Position numbers and translations under genes: made by a program. Shown piece after piece: positions 36,985 through 49,305 of a stretch of 64,000 nt of DNA. Positions within the stretch are counted from its first letter, which is position 1. Every line of letters begins with the position of its first letter. The stretch is from Amaurobius ferox (taxonomy: Eukaryota; Arthropoda; Arachnida; Araneae; Amaurobiidae): NCBI GenBank assembly GCA_951213105.1, contig OX578146.1:110442195-110506194 (forward strand), written 5' to 3'. The notes beneath the pieces are model-generated. The model saw nothing but the letters and a program-made list of their open reading frames with translations, was not told the origin of the DNA and did not search any database.

Positions 36985-37017
36985 AATTTTTATATATATA
37001 TACATTTATATATATAA

Positions 37018-37915
37018 TCCCAAAAGCATTGACCTTAGCTTTTATTCCTTAAATATTGATCTTAGACATATATAATTATTTACAAAGTTGCGTAAAAAAG
37101 GATACAGAATTTTATGAAATCGATTAAAATTTTCAAAGGAATTAAATTTTAAAAAATACAAAATTTAAATTTTTATACCCCCGTACAAAAACATTTCCAA
37201 TGAGTAAATTGTGCCCCATACACTAATAAGGTGATGTACAAAATTTCAGCACTTTATCATAAAAAGTCCCAGAGATATGAAAAGACAAAAATGCTGACTT
37301 AAACCACTTTTCGATGCATCGACATGGGTTCTCAGAGGGGAAAAATCATGGCGGCAGATCGCGTTTCAGGGGTCATACACAAATTACGAAAGAAAATAAT
37401 GATTACATAAATAAATAATAATTTTGCTATTATTGGTACAAAAGTACACTGTGTAGAAATAATAACTTTGCACAAAGATTACAAAGCTTGTTCATAATGT
37501 TTTCCATCCATGACAAAGATCCATTAAAGATAAGAGACAGATATTATTTGCCTATGATACATTTCTGCCATGCGTCATTTGCTCTCTTGCTGTAAAGATT
37601 TACATTTTAATGTGTGATTAATCCCTCACCAACTTTGTTTAAACATATCTCTGGGACTTTTTATGATAAAATGCTGAAATTTTGTACATCACCTAATTAG
37701 TGTATGAGGCACATTTTACTCATTGGAAATGTTTTTGTACGTGGGCCGTATAAAAATTTAAATTTTGTATTTCATCAAATTTAATCCCTTGAAAATTTTT
37801 ATCGATTTCATAAAATTCTGTACTTTCTTTTACGCAAACTTTGTAATTTATTATATATGTCTAAGATCAATATTTAAGGAGTAAAAGCTAAGGTCAATGT
37901 TTGTGGGACACCCTG
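37018..37915. mobile_element. Nonautonomous element, long inverted repeats, CAGGGTG terminus
   Basis: About 290-bp inverted repeats flank a unique centre. The right end reads GGTCAATGTTTGTGGGACAC followed by CCCTG and TA; the left end starts TCCCAAAAGCATTGACC, having lost the CAGGGTG tip. Fits a Tc1/mariner-type MITE with a TA target. No coding capacity. Confidence 0.65.
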
Positions 37916-38714
37916 TATATATATGTTGTACACTGGTGTTCAAAATTATCTTTACATGCACAAGAACATGGATTTCTCCAGAATTATTCAATATAATTAA
38001 ATACATTTTTGGGAGGTGATTACATAGCATCATTCATAACACATAAATACAATTTGAAAAATCGAATATGAGTACCTACTATACGAAATTAATTATAAAA
38101 GAATTTTCCACTTCCATCAATGCCTGTCCAGCTTCCAAACGGTCGATAGCTCGCTGCTTCAAAAATTCTTTCCAAATGATATTTCGGAGTCATGAAAAAC
38201 TATTTTAAGCCAATAAGCACCGAAATCAAAGCCTGAATTGCAGAAGTTCGTACGGAAACATGCTTTGTGCACAGCACTTGCGACGCTTATATTTATGTTT
38301 GCAAAGATAATTTTCGACATGAGTATATATCCCAAAACGAACGTTTCGAAATCAATAAATTTAATGTGTAGATTTATTCTGTAAAAACAATTATATGTAT
38401 GTTACAATTCATTCTTAAGTAAAACTATCTAGTGTGAGCAGCGTCTTTCTAGACTTAAATCCATTTTCTTCCTACTTACTTTTTCTATATACATTCATTC
38501 AAATTTATCATACAAAATAATGCATGCATTGTTTCAAACTATACTGACATTGCAGTTTTTATACATTTGTTTTTCTATTTGATGACTAACTGCACTTTAA
38601 ACTATCCGACTTTTGCCCTATAGCAGGGCGTTGCATAAAACCAAGAAAGTACTCAAATGATCACCCATTGCCATCCGCTAACAATGGTTTCAGGCAGAGG
38701 CTAGAGGGTACAAG

Positions 38715-38765
38715 ACCCCCCCCCCCCCCAAGAGATATACTCAACCCCCCCCCCCCCCCCGATAA
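38715..38765. repeat. Paired poly-C tracts
   Basis: Two C runs of 12 or more separated by AAGAGATATACTCAA. Similar long C or G runs occur at 17665-17680, 48325-48337 and 50520-50531. Confidence 0.85.
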
Positions 38766-39583
38766 AAATATTAAATTTTTAGTAGTGATATGAAATTTCA
38801 TATAAAATGTCATACTGATTTTGCCTAAAAAAATTCTGTGATATTTTTTTTTTTATAAATTACTTCATTTTAAAGATTTTTTTAATTTAGCTGGATTTAT
38901 GATTATACTAATGATCGATTTATTTACATATTTAATTTAAAAATATTTAAAAATGATGACAATAGTATTTAGGATATTTTTGTATTATTGTGAGGTTTAA
39001 TGTCATACATTATAGAGCCAAAATCAACTGATAAGTAGGTAAGAGTTAGTATTAAGCATTAACTTGTATTAACTTTCAGAATGTTTCTACAAATTATTCA
39101 CAGCTTTATTATTAGTTAATGTTTACATTAAAATCGATTGTAATTATTATATATTAATTTTGATGTATAATAGCTATATGGCTATTAATAATCAGCTCTT
39201 TACTTGCAAATATAAATATGCAATTATTTGTTAATAATGTATATGAATTGAAATATATAATAGTAACTATTATGGTTTATAAATGCTAATGATTAATTGT
39301 GTTTTTGGTGAGGACCTCTTTTAAGACTGTTGAGCCCCCTCCCCCCATTGAATTTCCCTTCAGCCCCTCTTCAATTTCGTCTCTGGCGACAGCCCTGTTT
39401 CGCGGTCATTGCTGCTCGCCAGCACGGTTGATTTATGTCAGCGGTGTTCAACCTTTTAAAGGTTAAGTTCTTCTTTAGTTATTTCAGAACATCGACAGGC
39501 TGATTCTCATCGCAACCATTCTTCCTCTCTCTTCTATCTCCTCCATCTCCATGATGAACAAAAATTATCCATTTGAATAAAAA

Positions 39584-39693
39584 TACTTTCCTTATATACA
39601 TAATGTATAAGGAAAGTATTGAGACGGAGTTGAAAATTCGAATTCGAGTTTTCGACGGGAGAGCACGTTTCAAGCATCCCTGATCGTGTGAAA

Positions 39694-39728
<35 letters not shown>

Positions 39729-40495
39729 TGTGTGTGTGTCAGTGAGTCTGTGGAGACGATATCTCACGAACGAATGCAGCGATTCGAATGAAATTTGGTA
39801 CAAAAATCACAATCTGTTAATACTGGGAGCCTATTGTTTTTAAACGCAATCAAATGTTCAGACCTTCCTGAATTTTCGAGTGAAATTTTGAAAAAATCAT
39901 CAAAAAATCGAAACCTTTAATGAAGTTACGCAAATAGACATTTCTTATGTAATTTTTCCTTAGAAAACGATTGACGTAAACTTTAGAATGCTAGCATGAA
40001 CCGTTCTCGAGATACTGCACATTTTTAAAATAAATTTATAAAAATATCCAATAAATTAAAAAAAATATATTAACTGTTCACTTTTCATATGTAATATCAT
40101 GCGACAAATTGGGTGACATCATTCTCGTGGATCAAGCTTGTTCCATTCATAAGAAAAGATACTTTAGGTAATACATTTGTATTTGAACGCCAATAGTCAT
40201 TTATCTGCTATAAGAATAACTTATTTTTCCGTCCATAACATTTGGCGATATTTTGGCGACAAGTGTGGCGAAATGTCGCCAACTTGGCGAGTTTTTTAAA
40301 TATTGCCAAATTAACGAAAATCTCGTCAAATGGATAAAAATGACGCTAAATCGATGAAAATGACAACTGATTAACGAATATTCAATATCTTGGAAAGAAT
40401 ATAAGTATCAACTATAAGAATAACCTATTTTTTTGCTGTAAAAGTAGTAAATTCATTACATTATATAAGGAAAGTCATGTGCTGTCCACATCAGA
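39584..40495 (-). mobile_element. Hairpin/microsatellite element, copy 3
   Basis: Reverse orientation: the hairpin TACTTTCCTTATATACATAA, the (TG)n tract around 39696-39738, the TGTCGCCAACTTGGCGAG block, and the end GCTGTCCACATCAGA. Same order as copies 1 and 2 in mirror image. Confidence 0.8.
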
Positions 40496-40851
40496 TTTTT
40501 TTATCAAATGCACTTATAAATAATTCATTCAAAACTTGCGATCGCATATTTTCATACAGTGTCTGGTATTTTCATACAGTTAAAATCTGGTTCGTTAGAT
40601 GATACTCACATTTTATAAGATTCTGATATATAACAGTCTGTTGCTTGCCAGTAACCACAATTTAAAATTAATGTTACTTATTTCGTAGTTAGATGTTATT
40701 TTGCAGATATTGTAATTTCAATGTTTGGATTGTCGACAAACGTTAACTTTTCCATGAGTGAAGTTACATTCCTTACATTATATATTAAAAATAGACTCGT
40801 CAAAAATAATAATAGTGGCTCAACTCCCTGTAGATCTTAAAAACGTCTATA

Positions 40852-41726
40852 CAGGGTGTCCCCGAAAGATTGAAACACGCTTTAATTCGTTACCTGCTAG
40901 AGATAAGTGGGCAATGTAAATTGCAAAAATGTTTAAAGTAAGGTAGGAAATGAGACACCGTTAATGAAATAGTCCTCCCTTTCATTTTCAAAAAGTTGCT
41001 CTTTTTAAATTTTTATACGACCCCCTTAGATAAATTTGATCAATCAGAAAATTTTTATTTTTAATGCAACAAGATCATTAAAAAAAACCCGCGATATATG
41101 TATCTCTAAAATCAACTGAATTATGACAACGGTAAAAATTTGACTTATGCTAATTTTTCGTACCATGTGAAAGGCTGTTTCATCAGTGAAAATAGGTATC
41201 ATAAAGAAATTAACGATGGAAATTGTTTAGATCAAAAATATGCTAATATGTGTCAAAATTCTTTATCACAAATGCATCTAAATAAAGCATTACACAGACA
41301 GAGATCATATAAAGCAGTGGTACTCACTACGCGGTTGGGTATCTTATGTATTATCATCTAGTTTTATCTTTTTTGTGATATGTCACAAATTTATATTTCT
41401 AATTTGATATAGGGTCCCCATTCACAATGTTCAATTTTCAATTAAATATAACTCGCTCAATTTTAAAGATAATTTTAAACAGATATGCGGGTTTTTTTAA
41501 TGATCTTGTTGCATTAAAAATAAAAATTTTCTGATTGACCAAATTTGCCTAAGAGGATCGTATAAAAATTTAAAAAGTGTAACTTTTTGAAAATTAATGG
41601 GAGGACTATTTCATTAACGTAGTTTTATTTCCTACCTTACTTTCAATTATTTTGCAATTTACATTGCCCACTTATCTCCAACAGGTAAAGGATTAAGGCG
41701 CATTTCAATCTTTTGGGGACACCCTG
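40852..41726. mobile_element. Nonautonomous Tc1/mariner-like element, 235-bp inverted repeats
   Basis: An 875-bp element with termini CAGGGTGTCCCCGAAAGATT and its inverse AATCTTTTGGGGACACCCTG, flanked by TA on both sides (40850-40851, 41727-41728). Arms of about 235 bp are inverted copies with a modest number of mismatches. The centre (41095-41487) has no transposase; CAGTGGTACTCACTACGCGG at 41316 resembles a hAT end and may mark a nested insertion. Confidence 0.8.
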
Positions 41727-41784
41727 TAGATCATCAACGTACTGTTGCAGTTGATAGTTTTGTCGCTTTCTTCTGTCATATTTT

Positions 41785-42480
41785 TTAATAATGCAAAATG
41801 CTCGCATTTGAAAGTTTTTAGAAGAGAAATCAGTAAGTGCTTATTGTATTCATCATATTTTAAATGTGTTTATCCTTACCGTGTAGTGATGAATTTAGGA
41901 TTAGGTCATTCAAATGTATGGTAATGTCTGTTAAAAATGCTATATCAGTCATTGACATTACGTCACCCAATTCAATGTAAGTTGCATTCTTAAAACTATA
42001 TAAAGTATTTGATTTCAGACAATAAATTAATCAAAAAGACCCAAGGAACTTACCTTTCCTTATGCATATATTTTCTAAGTGATTAATAAGATCTTCATAC
42101 TCATAGGTTTCGATTTCTTCAAGTAAACTTTTATACAGTCAATGTTACATTGATTTTTCACGAATTGAATTAAAAATTTTCACGAGAATCGATTCATGGC
42201 ATGAGACTATTTCAATACTTTCTTTTTCGCAAAGACTTAAGAGAATTTCTTGCAAAGACTTAGTTGATAATTCAAGCCATTAAATTTGGAAAATCTACCA
42301 TCATTTTCACTGTTACTTTAAATATGTGGCCACCTTGAGAGAAACAGTTTCGTGGATTTTAATTAATAAACTATTTACTGTTGAGCTGAAATGAGCGTAA
42401 AAACTATTTAAAACAAAGATTTTAAAATTTTTCTGGTGGAAGTATCTTAACCTTTACATACCATTACATCTTTTCATTTT
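41785..42480 (-). pseudogene. Decayed hAT-type transposase fragment
   Basis: The minus strand reads, with breaks, IEIVSCHESI, then IELGDVMSMTDIAFLTDITI, HLNDL, LHGKDKHI and NMMNTI. The FLTDIxxHLNxLNxxLQGKxKxI stretch is typical of ZBED/SCAN-associated hAT transposases. Stops and shifts are frequent, so it is a relic. Termini not identified. Confidence 0.55.
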
Positions 42481-42513
42481 GGACAATTTAAAGGCAAATC
42501 GATTTTAATAATA

Positions 42514-44180
42514 CGCAAGGTGTTCGTAAACTGTTTTGACAAAATAAGAGGAGGTGATAGTACCCATCAAGATGAACAATATTTACTACGAAACCTACGG
42601 TCGCATTTCACTCTGAGTGTCAGAAAAGCGTAAAGTTGAGCTTTCAACAGTGAAAATTAAGGAGAATTATCGTAATCATAAGTTGCACAATCCCATTTAT
42701 TTATAGCAGAGAAAAACGCAAGGTAGATGCTCAAAGTGATGGCCAAGGGTGCCATTGCACAATTCATACCGGCGAATGAGCGACTGGCACACCCTCTCGA
42801 AGACACCTGGTGACGTGTTTATCCTGTCAGCTGCAACAACGATTCTCGCGACAAGATTTTCTACGGAGTCCACAGGCGTCTCGTACACCAATGATTGTAT
42901 GTGCCCCTAGAAAAAGTCCAGTGGGTTGAGGTCCGGTGAGCGTGAAGGCCAAGCCACAGGTCCTTTACTTCCAATCCACCGTCCAGGATATTTGACATTC
43001 ATGAAGTGTCGGACCACATTGGAAGTGTGCTGGAGCTCCATCATGTAATAACCACATGGTTCTCTGCGTGATGAGCAGAACAGCTTCAATAAACCGGGAA
43101 GCACTTGCTCCAGGAAGACACGGTACACTGCGCCGGTTAAACGTTCTGGCAACCGGTAAGGGCCAACCAGGCAATCACCTAGAATACCTGCTCAACTGTT
43201 CACGGCATAATCTTTGTTAGTGTTTACGAGGGGCAGTGACGTGGAGATTGCTTTCAACCCAGACGTGTGCTTTGCGAGTGTTGAAAGTGCCTTCTCGGGT
43301 AAACGAGGCCTCATCAGTGGATAACAGTAAGGCAGGAAACAGCGAATTGTTAGTTATCATCTGGAGCATCCACCTCACAAACTCTAGCCGGCTGGGATAG
43401 TCATCCACGTTTAAAGATTGAACCTTCTGCATGTGGAAGGGGTGCATGCGTGCCTCATGAACACCATTCCACACCGTTTTATGACACACACTAATATCGG
43501 CTGCAACCGCTCGCGTGCTTGTGGAAGGAGCTGCTGCAAATCTCTCCAAGACACTCTCTTCCATTTCCGGCGTCCGCACACTTCGCGCACATCCTGCATC
43601 GCTCTTGGAGGTAGCGAACGAGCCTTTTTCCTGCAGTCGTCTATCAACACTGGCGAAGGTAGGATGTCTTGGCAAACGACGCATCGGAAATCGTTTTTGG
43701 TATAATCTTTGTGCTTCGCGTCCGTTCCCATTTGCTTGGCCGTACATTAGATGTATATCTGGCAATTCCTCGTACCTGTAATCCGCCATGGCTTTCCCGA
43801 AGTCGTTTCGGATGTTGTTATCCCGGTATTAATCTGAAGCATTGAAGATGTGCCACTTTTAAAGAACGACGTTTTCTTTGACTAGCTGTCTACTGAACCT
43901 TGATCAGCCAATCAGCTGCAACTGTTGCTGCGGCTTCTTGTCACTGGAAATTTGCATACAGTACATGCTTGACGATGATGTTCTGGAGATGTAATACTTC
44001 TCCTGCACGACAGTTATGTCGTCCGAAGTGGCGACTTGTGCTTGTTGAACGTGTTTCGAAATAACTCTTTTCTGACTCTCAGAGTGGAATGCGACCCTAG
44101 ATTCCATAGTAAATATTGTTCGTCTAGATGGGTACTATCACCCACCTTATTTTGTCAAAACTATTTACAAACACCCTGCG
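42514..44180 (-). mobile_element. Tc1/mariner-like element with 110-bp inverted repeats
   Basis: A 1.67-kb element. The left end CGCAAGGTGTTCGTAAACTG and the right end, whose inverse is CGCAGGGTGTTTGTAAATAG, start inverted repeats of about 110 bp that include TTTTGACAAAATAAG and GATAGTACCCATC. A disabled transposase gene lies between them on the minus strand. A clean TA duplication is not visible. Confidence 0.8.
42700..43789 (-). pseudogene. Transposase of the 42514-44180 element, frameshifted
   Basis: Starts at an ATG at 43789: MADYRYEELPDIHLMYGQAN opens an N-terminal helix-turn-helix of the DUF4817-like kind (YGxANGNxxxAxRxYxxRFP). The catalytic regions follow: LLSTDEASFTREG (first D), LLHDGAPAHF (second D, readable only in another frame) and WPSRSPDLNPLDFF (third D). 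The first frame stops at 43217. The central part must be read in two alternating frames between about 43200 and 42965, and an in-frame stop follows LDFF. At least three disruptions, so it is inactive. The span fits a protein of about 360 residues, normal for the family. Confidence 0.8.
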
Positions 44181-44269
44181 CAGAGTGGTCCAAAAGGTTT
44201 TAGACAAACTTTAAAGGTAGGTCATGCATTTAAAAACAAGCCTGTTTTGCATAGGGATACGTGGTAGCA

Positions 44270-44600
44270 AACGCCACTGTAGGGTGTTACAGATGCAAGA
44301 AGAAGCATAATGAAAGGAATGCAGATAACACAACACAGGTTTATTAGACATAATAATTACAAGTATCAATTACAATAGTTTATCATAATATTAAAGCAGG
44401 GGTTCGAAGTTCTTGCCATCCGCAGATATGCATGTCTGGCAACGTCCACGCATGGAGAGCCGAACGCGTTCAAGAATGCCAGAAATATTCTACTTGTATT
44501 GAGACGTTTTGGTCTTACTGATAATCTCATCGCCTGCCCTGTGCTGAGTAGCAACGACTGAAATATCATTGTCCACAGATGGCGAGGAATGATCAATTGA
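44270..44600 (-). pseudogene. C-terminal fragment of a related transposase plus 3' end
   Basis: The minus strand reads ISGILERVRLSMRGRCQTCI and SADGKNFEP after a stop. This resembles the last residues of DUF4817-type transposases (RVRxSMxxRCxxCIxxxGxxFEHLL). An AATAAA lies about 45 nt beyond. Immediately next to the 42514-44180 element but not part of it. Confidence 0.45.
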
Positions 44601-45634
44601 ACACTTTCTTGCTTTCATGTATTTGAGCTTAAATTGAAATACGAAACAAATTAAAATACGAATTAAAGTAAAAATATAAGAAATTAGTTTATTTTAAACT
44701 TTATGGGCACGTTATGTCAAATAATTCAAAAGGTGAAATGACTCTCTAACCAAACACTCCTATTTTAGCAATTTATTATTTAATTTTTCGATTATCATTT
44801 TTCTGTCATGCCAAAGCACCATACTACGTTCATTGATGCTTATTTCTAGTTTCCCTAACATCGCGCATATTCAAAGTTTGTTTATTATTATTTATTATCA
44901 TTTCTTATTTTGTGGATATAAGAATCATTTGGATGGAATAGGGATACGAAAATAAAAATCCCCCCATCTTAAAATTTTTGAAACCGCGCAGAAAAATATC
45001 CCTCCTGAGTTAGGGAAGATAACATACTGTGGAAGCGTTTAGCTATATTTTTATGACATTACAAGTGAAAAATGGCAGCACGGGTTTTATGTCGCCGTAA
45101 AGGGGAAGGTGCTAATGATGTAGGATGTTGGCGCCTGTCGCTTTTCGGGGCGAAAAAATGAGCGTCAGCTTCGGTGGGTGGTCTTTTTTATTTTGCTGTT
45201 ACTTCTTTTTTTTCTGGAAGTGATGTTAGAACGTTATGGCTTGTCCCAGATAAATGTATTTTATTATTTAGCTTCAGTATTATCGAGAGTAGTTTTATCT
45301 GCTTTGACCATATATAAAACTAGCCGTTTCCACCCACGCTTCACGGGGCGAAATGACTTGTGGTCACTAAATATGGTCACTAATGTTCCGAACGCTTAAT
45401 AAAAGTTCGAAATATCAAATGCCATTTCAAATTGGATCATAAAAATGGCGGCCATTTTCTAGATCTGTTACCATGGGAATTGCGGTTTATATACCAATAT
45501 GTCATCTCCAATCACTGTAAGTTGCCAATCATCTTCAATCACTGTAAGTAGATTTATAAACCATAGTAACACATTTTTCGTAAGAGCAAGTGATAAAAAT
45601 CTGATATACCCAATATCCCTAGTACTATTTAATA

Positions 45635-45870
45635 TTAGTTCAATATTGTATATCTTGGCATTATATTGGAAATATTTCCAATGCAATCCCAATATTGGGG
45701 TTACATTGGCTTCCAATATTGGCTAAAATTTTCATTGCGATATTAAGCCAATATTGGTGTTACAGTGGAAATATGGGCGTAATATTGTCCTAATATTTTA
45801 AGCCAACATTGTGCCATTTCGGCCAAAATGTCCACTTTTACATATTGGTCCAATATTGGGTTGCTGCTAG
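45635..45870. repeat. Cluster of CCAATATTGG-type palindromes
   Basis: At least six exact or near copies of CCAATATTGG or its half (CAATATTGG, CCAATATT) occur at irregular 15-40 bp intervals. No coding pattern. Confidence 0.8.
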
Positions 45871-46003
45871 GAACATAACTATAGGGTAACAAATTTGCAA
45901 CACTTAAGGGATTGGACCCCTTATGAATACAATAAGCCCACCAAATTTCGCGTAAATCGTCCAATACTGTAAAAAAAAAATAACGAGCTTCCTGTCAGAA
46001 AAA

Positions 46004-46761
46004 TCTGATGTGGGCAGCACATGACTTTCCCTGCAGACTTATATACACATTCTCTTTATTTTAATTACATTTAATTCACTTTTAATTCAATTTTCGTTCT
46101 CATTTGGTGACTGGACTCATTTTCAAAGGTGACGTAGAGAAAAAACGAAAATATCTCGAGAACGGCTAGGCCTAGTGTAATGGGGTTGGTCTTATTCTCT
46201 TCTTCGTTAAAAATTACGTATAAAACAAACAAATAATGGATATATTTCAGCATACGTAATTTTTATTTTAGGTTTTGTCGTTTTTGCGGGCCATTTTGCA
46301 AAAAAAGGCAAGTTATTTTTTTCCGAATCATACCAAAATCTAATCAGCACCAGGGTATCCCACAAGCGACTTATCTAACAAATTTTGTGAAATTCGGTCC
46401 ATTAAATTTTCAGCTAAAGTGGATACAAGCTTTTGCGGGCCATTTCGCCAAAAAAGCGGGTTCTTTTATCCCGAATCGTACCCAAAACTAATCAGCACCA
46501 GATTCGCCCACAAGTGACTTACCTACCAAATGTTATGAAATTCGGTCAATTAGTTTTTTAGTTAGAGTGGATACAAAATCTGCACAGACAGACACGCATA
46601 CAATACACACACACACACACACACACAGACGTCACGCTAAAAATATTTTTTTCGTATTCTAGAGGTCTCGAAACGTGTAGATCCGTCGAAAACTCGAGTT
46701 GTGATTTTCGGTATGATTCCAATACTTTCCCTATACATTACCATGTATTGCAGGGAAAGTA
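46004..46761 (+). mobile_element. Hairpin/microsatellite element, diverged copy 4
   Basis: Starts TCTGATGTGGGCAGCACATG, has a (CA)n tract at about 46604-46626 and GTAGATCCGTCGAAAACTCG near the end, and terminates in the CTTTCCCTATACATTACCAT hairpin. The middle differs strongly from copies 1-3 and contains two copies of a GCGGGCCATTTNGCAAAAAA unit, so it is a sister subfamily. Confidence 0.65.
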
Positions 46762-46814
46762 AGAAAGTAAAATTTCAAACTTGAGAAAAAAAAAGTTGGA
46801 AAAAACTCATACCT

Positions 46815-46890
46815 CAGCAGAGAATCGAATCGTCGATCTTTGCCTTACACTCGACAACATATCCATTGGGTTGCTGAAACGATTGCGATT
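46815..46890 (-). mobile_element. tRNA-like SINE head
   Basis: The minus strand has CAACCCAATGGATATG (box A position) and GACGATTCGATTCTC (box B-like), spaced as in a tRNA. Body not delimited. Confidence 0.35.
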
Positions 46891-46917
46891 TCTTCTGTAA
46901 TAGAAGTTGACTATTCA

Positions 46918-47140
46918 GGGTGTTTCACACGGAGTGCCCGAAAGAAATATAAAATCAACTGTTGGACATAGAAATATAGCGAAATATGAAAAGCAATTAG
47001 CAGAGGAGAATATAGCTGCGATATTTGCAACTACCGAAGCAGCTACCGGAGCTGATGGTTTCCTAAAAATGAGAAATTTAATTTTTTTTATATGAGCCCC
47101 ACAATTAAAACAATTTTAATTAGTAAAGTTTGTGCCAAGC
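46918..47140. mobile_element. Element fragment with a CAGGGTG end
   Basis: Begins CAGGGTGTTTCACACGGAGT and continues with the dispersed repeat also found at 18230-18430. The far end is not identified. Confidence 0.4.
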
Positions 47141-47310
47141 TTAATTAGGGTAAATGAAATTTAACCAATAACTTTAGCTAGTCCCCTCTTTAATTATTCA
47201 TTAGGGGAGCTGCAATCACTTTTATTTAATCGGACACGGCAACTTTACTATAAAGAGCCTTAATGTGTACATTCATGGTCTTTTCCTTCCAAATTTATTT
47301 AGATACTTAA

Positions 47311-47543
47311 CCTTTTGCTTACGGGTGGGACAGCGTCCATCCCAAACGAAGAACCTCTCAAAAAGACAGGCATTTGACATACCCTATCCCACACAGTTTG
47401 ACCTCTTTTTGCAGGCATTGAAGTCCATGGACGCCAATGTCTGCAAAGGGGGGTCGAACTGTTTGGGATAGGGTATGCAAATACCTGTCTTTTTGAGAGG
47501 TTCTCCGTTTGGGATTAACGGTGTCCCACCCGAAAGCAAAAGG
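47311..47543. mobile_element. piggyBac-like MITE with TTAA target
   Basis: A 233-bp palindromic element beginning CCTTTTGCTTACGGGTGGGA and ending in the inverse, flanked by TTAA at 47307-47310 and 47544-47547. The arms extend inward with GAACCTCTCAAAAAGACAGG against CCTGTCTTTTTGAGAGGTTC. TTAA targets and a CCYTTT-type start are the mark of piggyBac-superfamily MITEs. Confidence 0.85.
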
Positions 47544-48116
47544 TTAAGTACCTGTCTAGGAACTTTTCATAACGTATGTGTTATGATATGCTTACACGTA
47601 CTTTTCATTTGTGCTTATACTCGTGAAATTAATAATGTTTATTTAAGTCTATGAAATCAAATACCTATTGAAACTAATATAAATATATATCCATGCGCGC
47701 AAGCTCTATGTGTGCAATATCTACCACATAAAAATGAAGTAAAGAAATGTCAGCTAGGAATGAAAAGTCACTTAAGCTATCTCTAACTTCAATTTTAAAA
47801 GGTTACCAACGGTCTTTCTCGACACTGTTTAATAGGTGGTAATGGAAGTCACTCGCGCGGCTAATGTCGGCCGGTGATTATAAGGGAGAGAAAAAGAAAA
47901 TACAAGCTTCGAAAGACACCCATACATGTAATCATCACACTTCGAATGAAAGCTCTTAAAACGAACATTTAAACGTTTTCAACGAATTGTTTAGAATTAA
48001 CCAATAATTAAACTTGCCAATGGCATAGAAAATAACACTATTCAGATGTTAGGTTGTAACTTTTCAAAATAAATGTTATTTAGTTTAACACGTGCAGAGA
48101 GTTCACTTGACGAAAT

Positions 48117-48185
48117 GTAGAGCCAGTCCACTTGACGAAATGTGGCTAATACGAAGATCCGGGATTCAATTCCCGGTTGAGGCAG
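48117..48185 (+). mobile_element. tRNA-like SINE head
   Basis: Box B-like GGGATTCAATTCCCGG (48161-48176) follows a degraded tRNA-like 5' part. The upstream phrase CCACTTGACGAAATGT is tandemly duplicated (TTCACTTGACGAAATG occurs just before). Confidence 0.4.
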
Positions 48186-48917
48186 CAATTTTCATTACAC
48201 AATGTCTGACTCTTAGTGTCGAAAATAGTCATCTTAATGGAACATCTGACTCAATCATGTTCTGTTTTGTAGTCGATACCATAAGCAATCAAAATTTTTC
48301 AGCCTTTTCTGTTACCTGGGGAGGGGGGGGGGGGGTCTGGAGACTCTGGAAAAACTTTTAGATACCTCTCAATTTTCCCGTCCATTTGCGGGGGGAGAAA
48401 TCTAAGATGCGGCTCAATTAGATTCTGTCCCGTAGTCGACTGTAAATGTGCAAATATTCAGCCTTGTAAATTACCGATTGGGTTTTGGTGGGGCTGGAAA
48501 TACTTTTCAAAATACCTCCCTTTTCTACGTCCCCTGGGGAGTATCGAAAATCTGGATCCTTTATGTTCTGTTCCGTGGATGGTACTTCTTTTTCTTCTTG
48601 ACCAAAGAACCATTCGACCTACCCGAAAACGTAAAAGATCATATATCATCTGCTGCAGGTGCAAAGTTTCTGTCGGCGATTCCCCCAAACGCTAGCAGAA
48701 TTTGATATTCGCACATTGTTCTTTAAACGCCATTTCCGTTTTCGGCGAACGCGAACGACTACAGTTCACTGACACGCATTGTCTGGTAAAACACCTGCTT
48801 TTTCCTTTTCACATCTCGCGCCACATGTGCCGTTACGCCACGGTAAAATAGTTTCCCTCTCCTCCAATCAGGGTTGGAGATATCAGCACAGTCTCTGAAC
48901 TTTTTGATCCTACCTTC

Positions 48918-48925
<8 letters not shown>

Positions 48926-48960
<35 letters not shown>
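48926..48960. repeat. (TA)n microsatellite
   Basis: TA run of about 35 bp at the left edge of the 50-bp inverted repeat. Confidence 0.9.
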
Positions 48961-48963
<3 letters not shown>

Positions 48964-49305
48964 CCAAAAAGAATACCCAAGTACAGAAAAGCAAAAGATG
49001 AATGTGAAAGACGAAAAGTATCACAAGTGGCCGGGGGGAGTTGTGACCCCCACTCTCCGGTTAAGCAATGCTTTATTCCATGGCGACACTCCCGGAAGCC
49101 GATACTTATACATGTAATGGCCTTAATACCATCCATTACCGAACAGCAAAAACCCACAGCAAAAATTCAAAAACACTATTTGGATGACATACAAAAAAAC
49201 TATTCAATTAAAAAAAACACAAACGAAAAAACTCAAACTTACACAAACGAAAAAACTTTCACATTCATCTTTTGCTTTTCTGTACTTGGGTATTCTTTTT
49301 GGAAA
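48961..49305. mobile_element. Element bounded by perfect 50-bp inverted repeats
   Basis: 48961-49010 (starting TTTCCAAAAAGAATACCCAA) and 49256-49305 are exact reverse complements over all 50 bases. The 245-bp interior holds the GC-rich repeat also seen at 26165-26290 and a direct repeat ACAAACGAAAAAACT. No coding capacity. (TA)n lies outside on the left. Confidence 0.75.

Noticed and set aside
43418..43781. Plus-strand frames of 88-95 codons
   Set aside because: They are shadows of the minus-strand transposase at 42700-43789.
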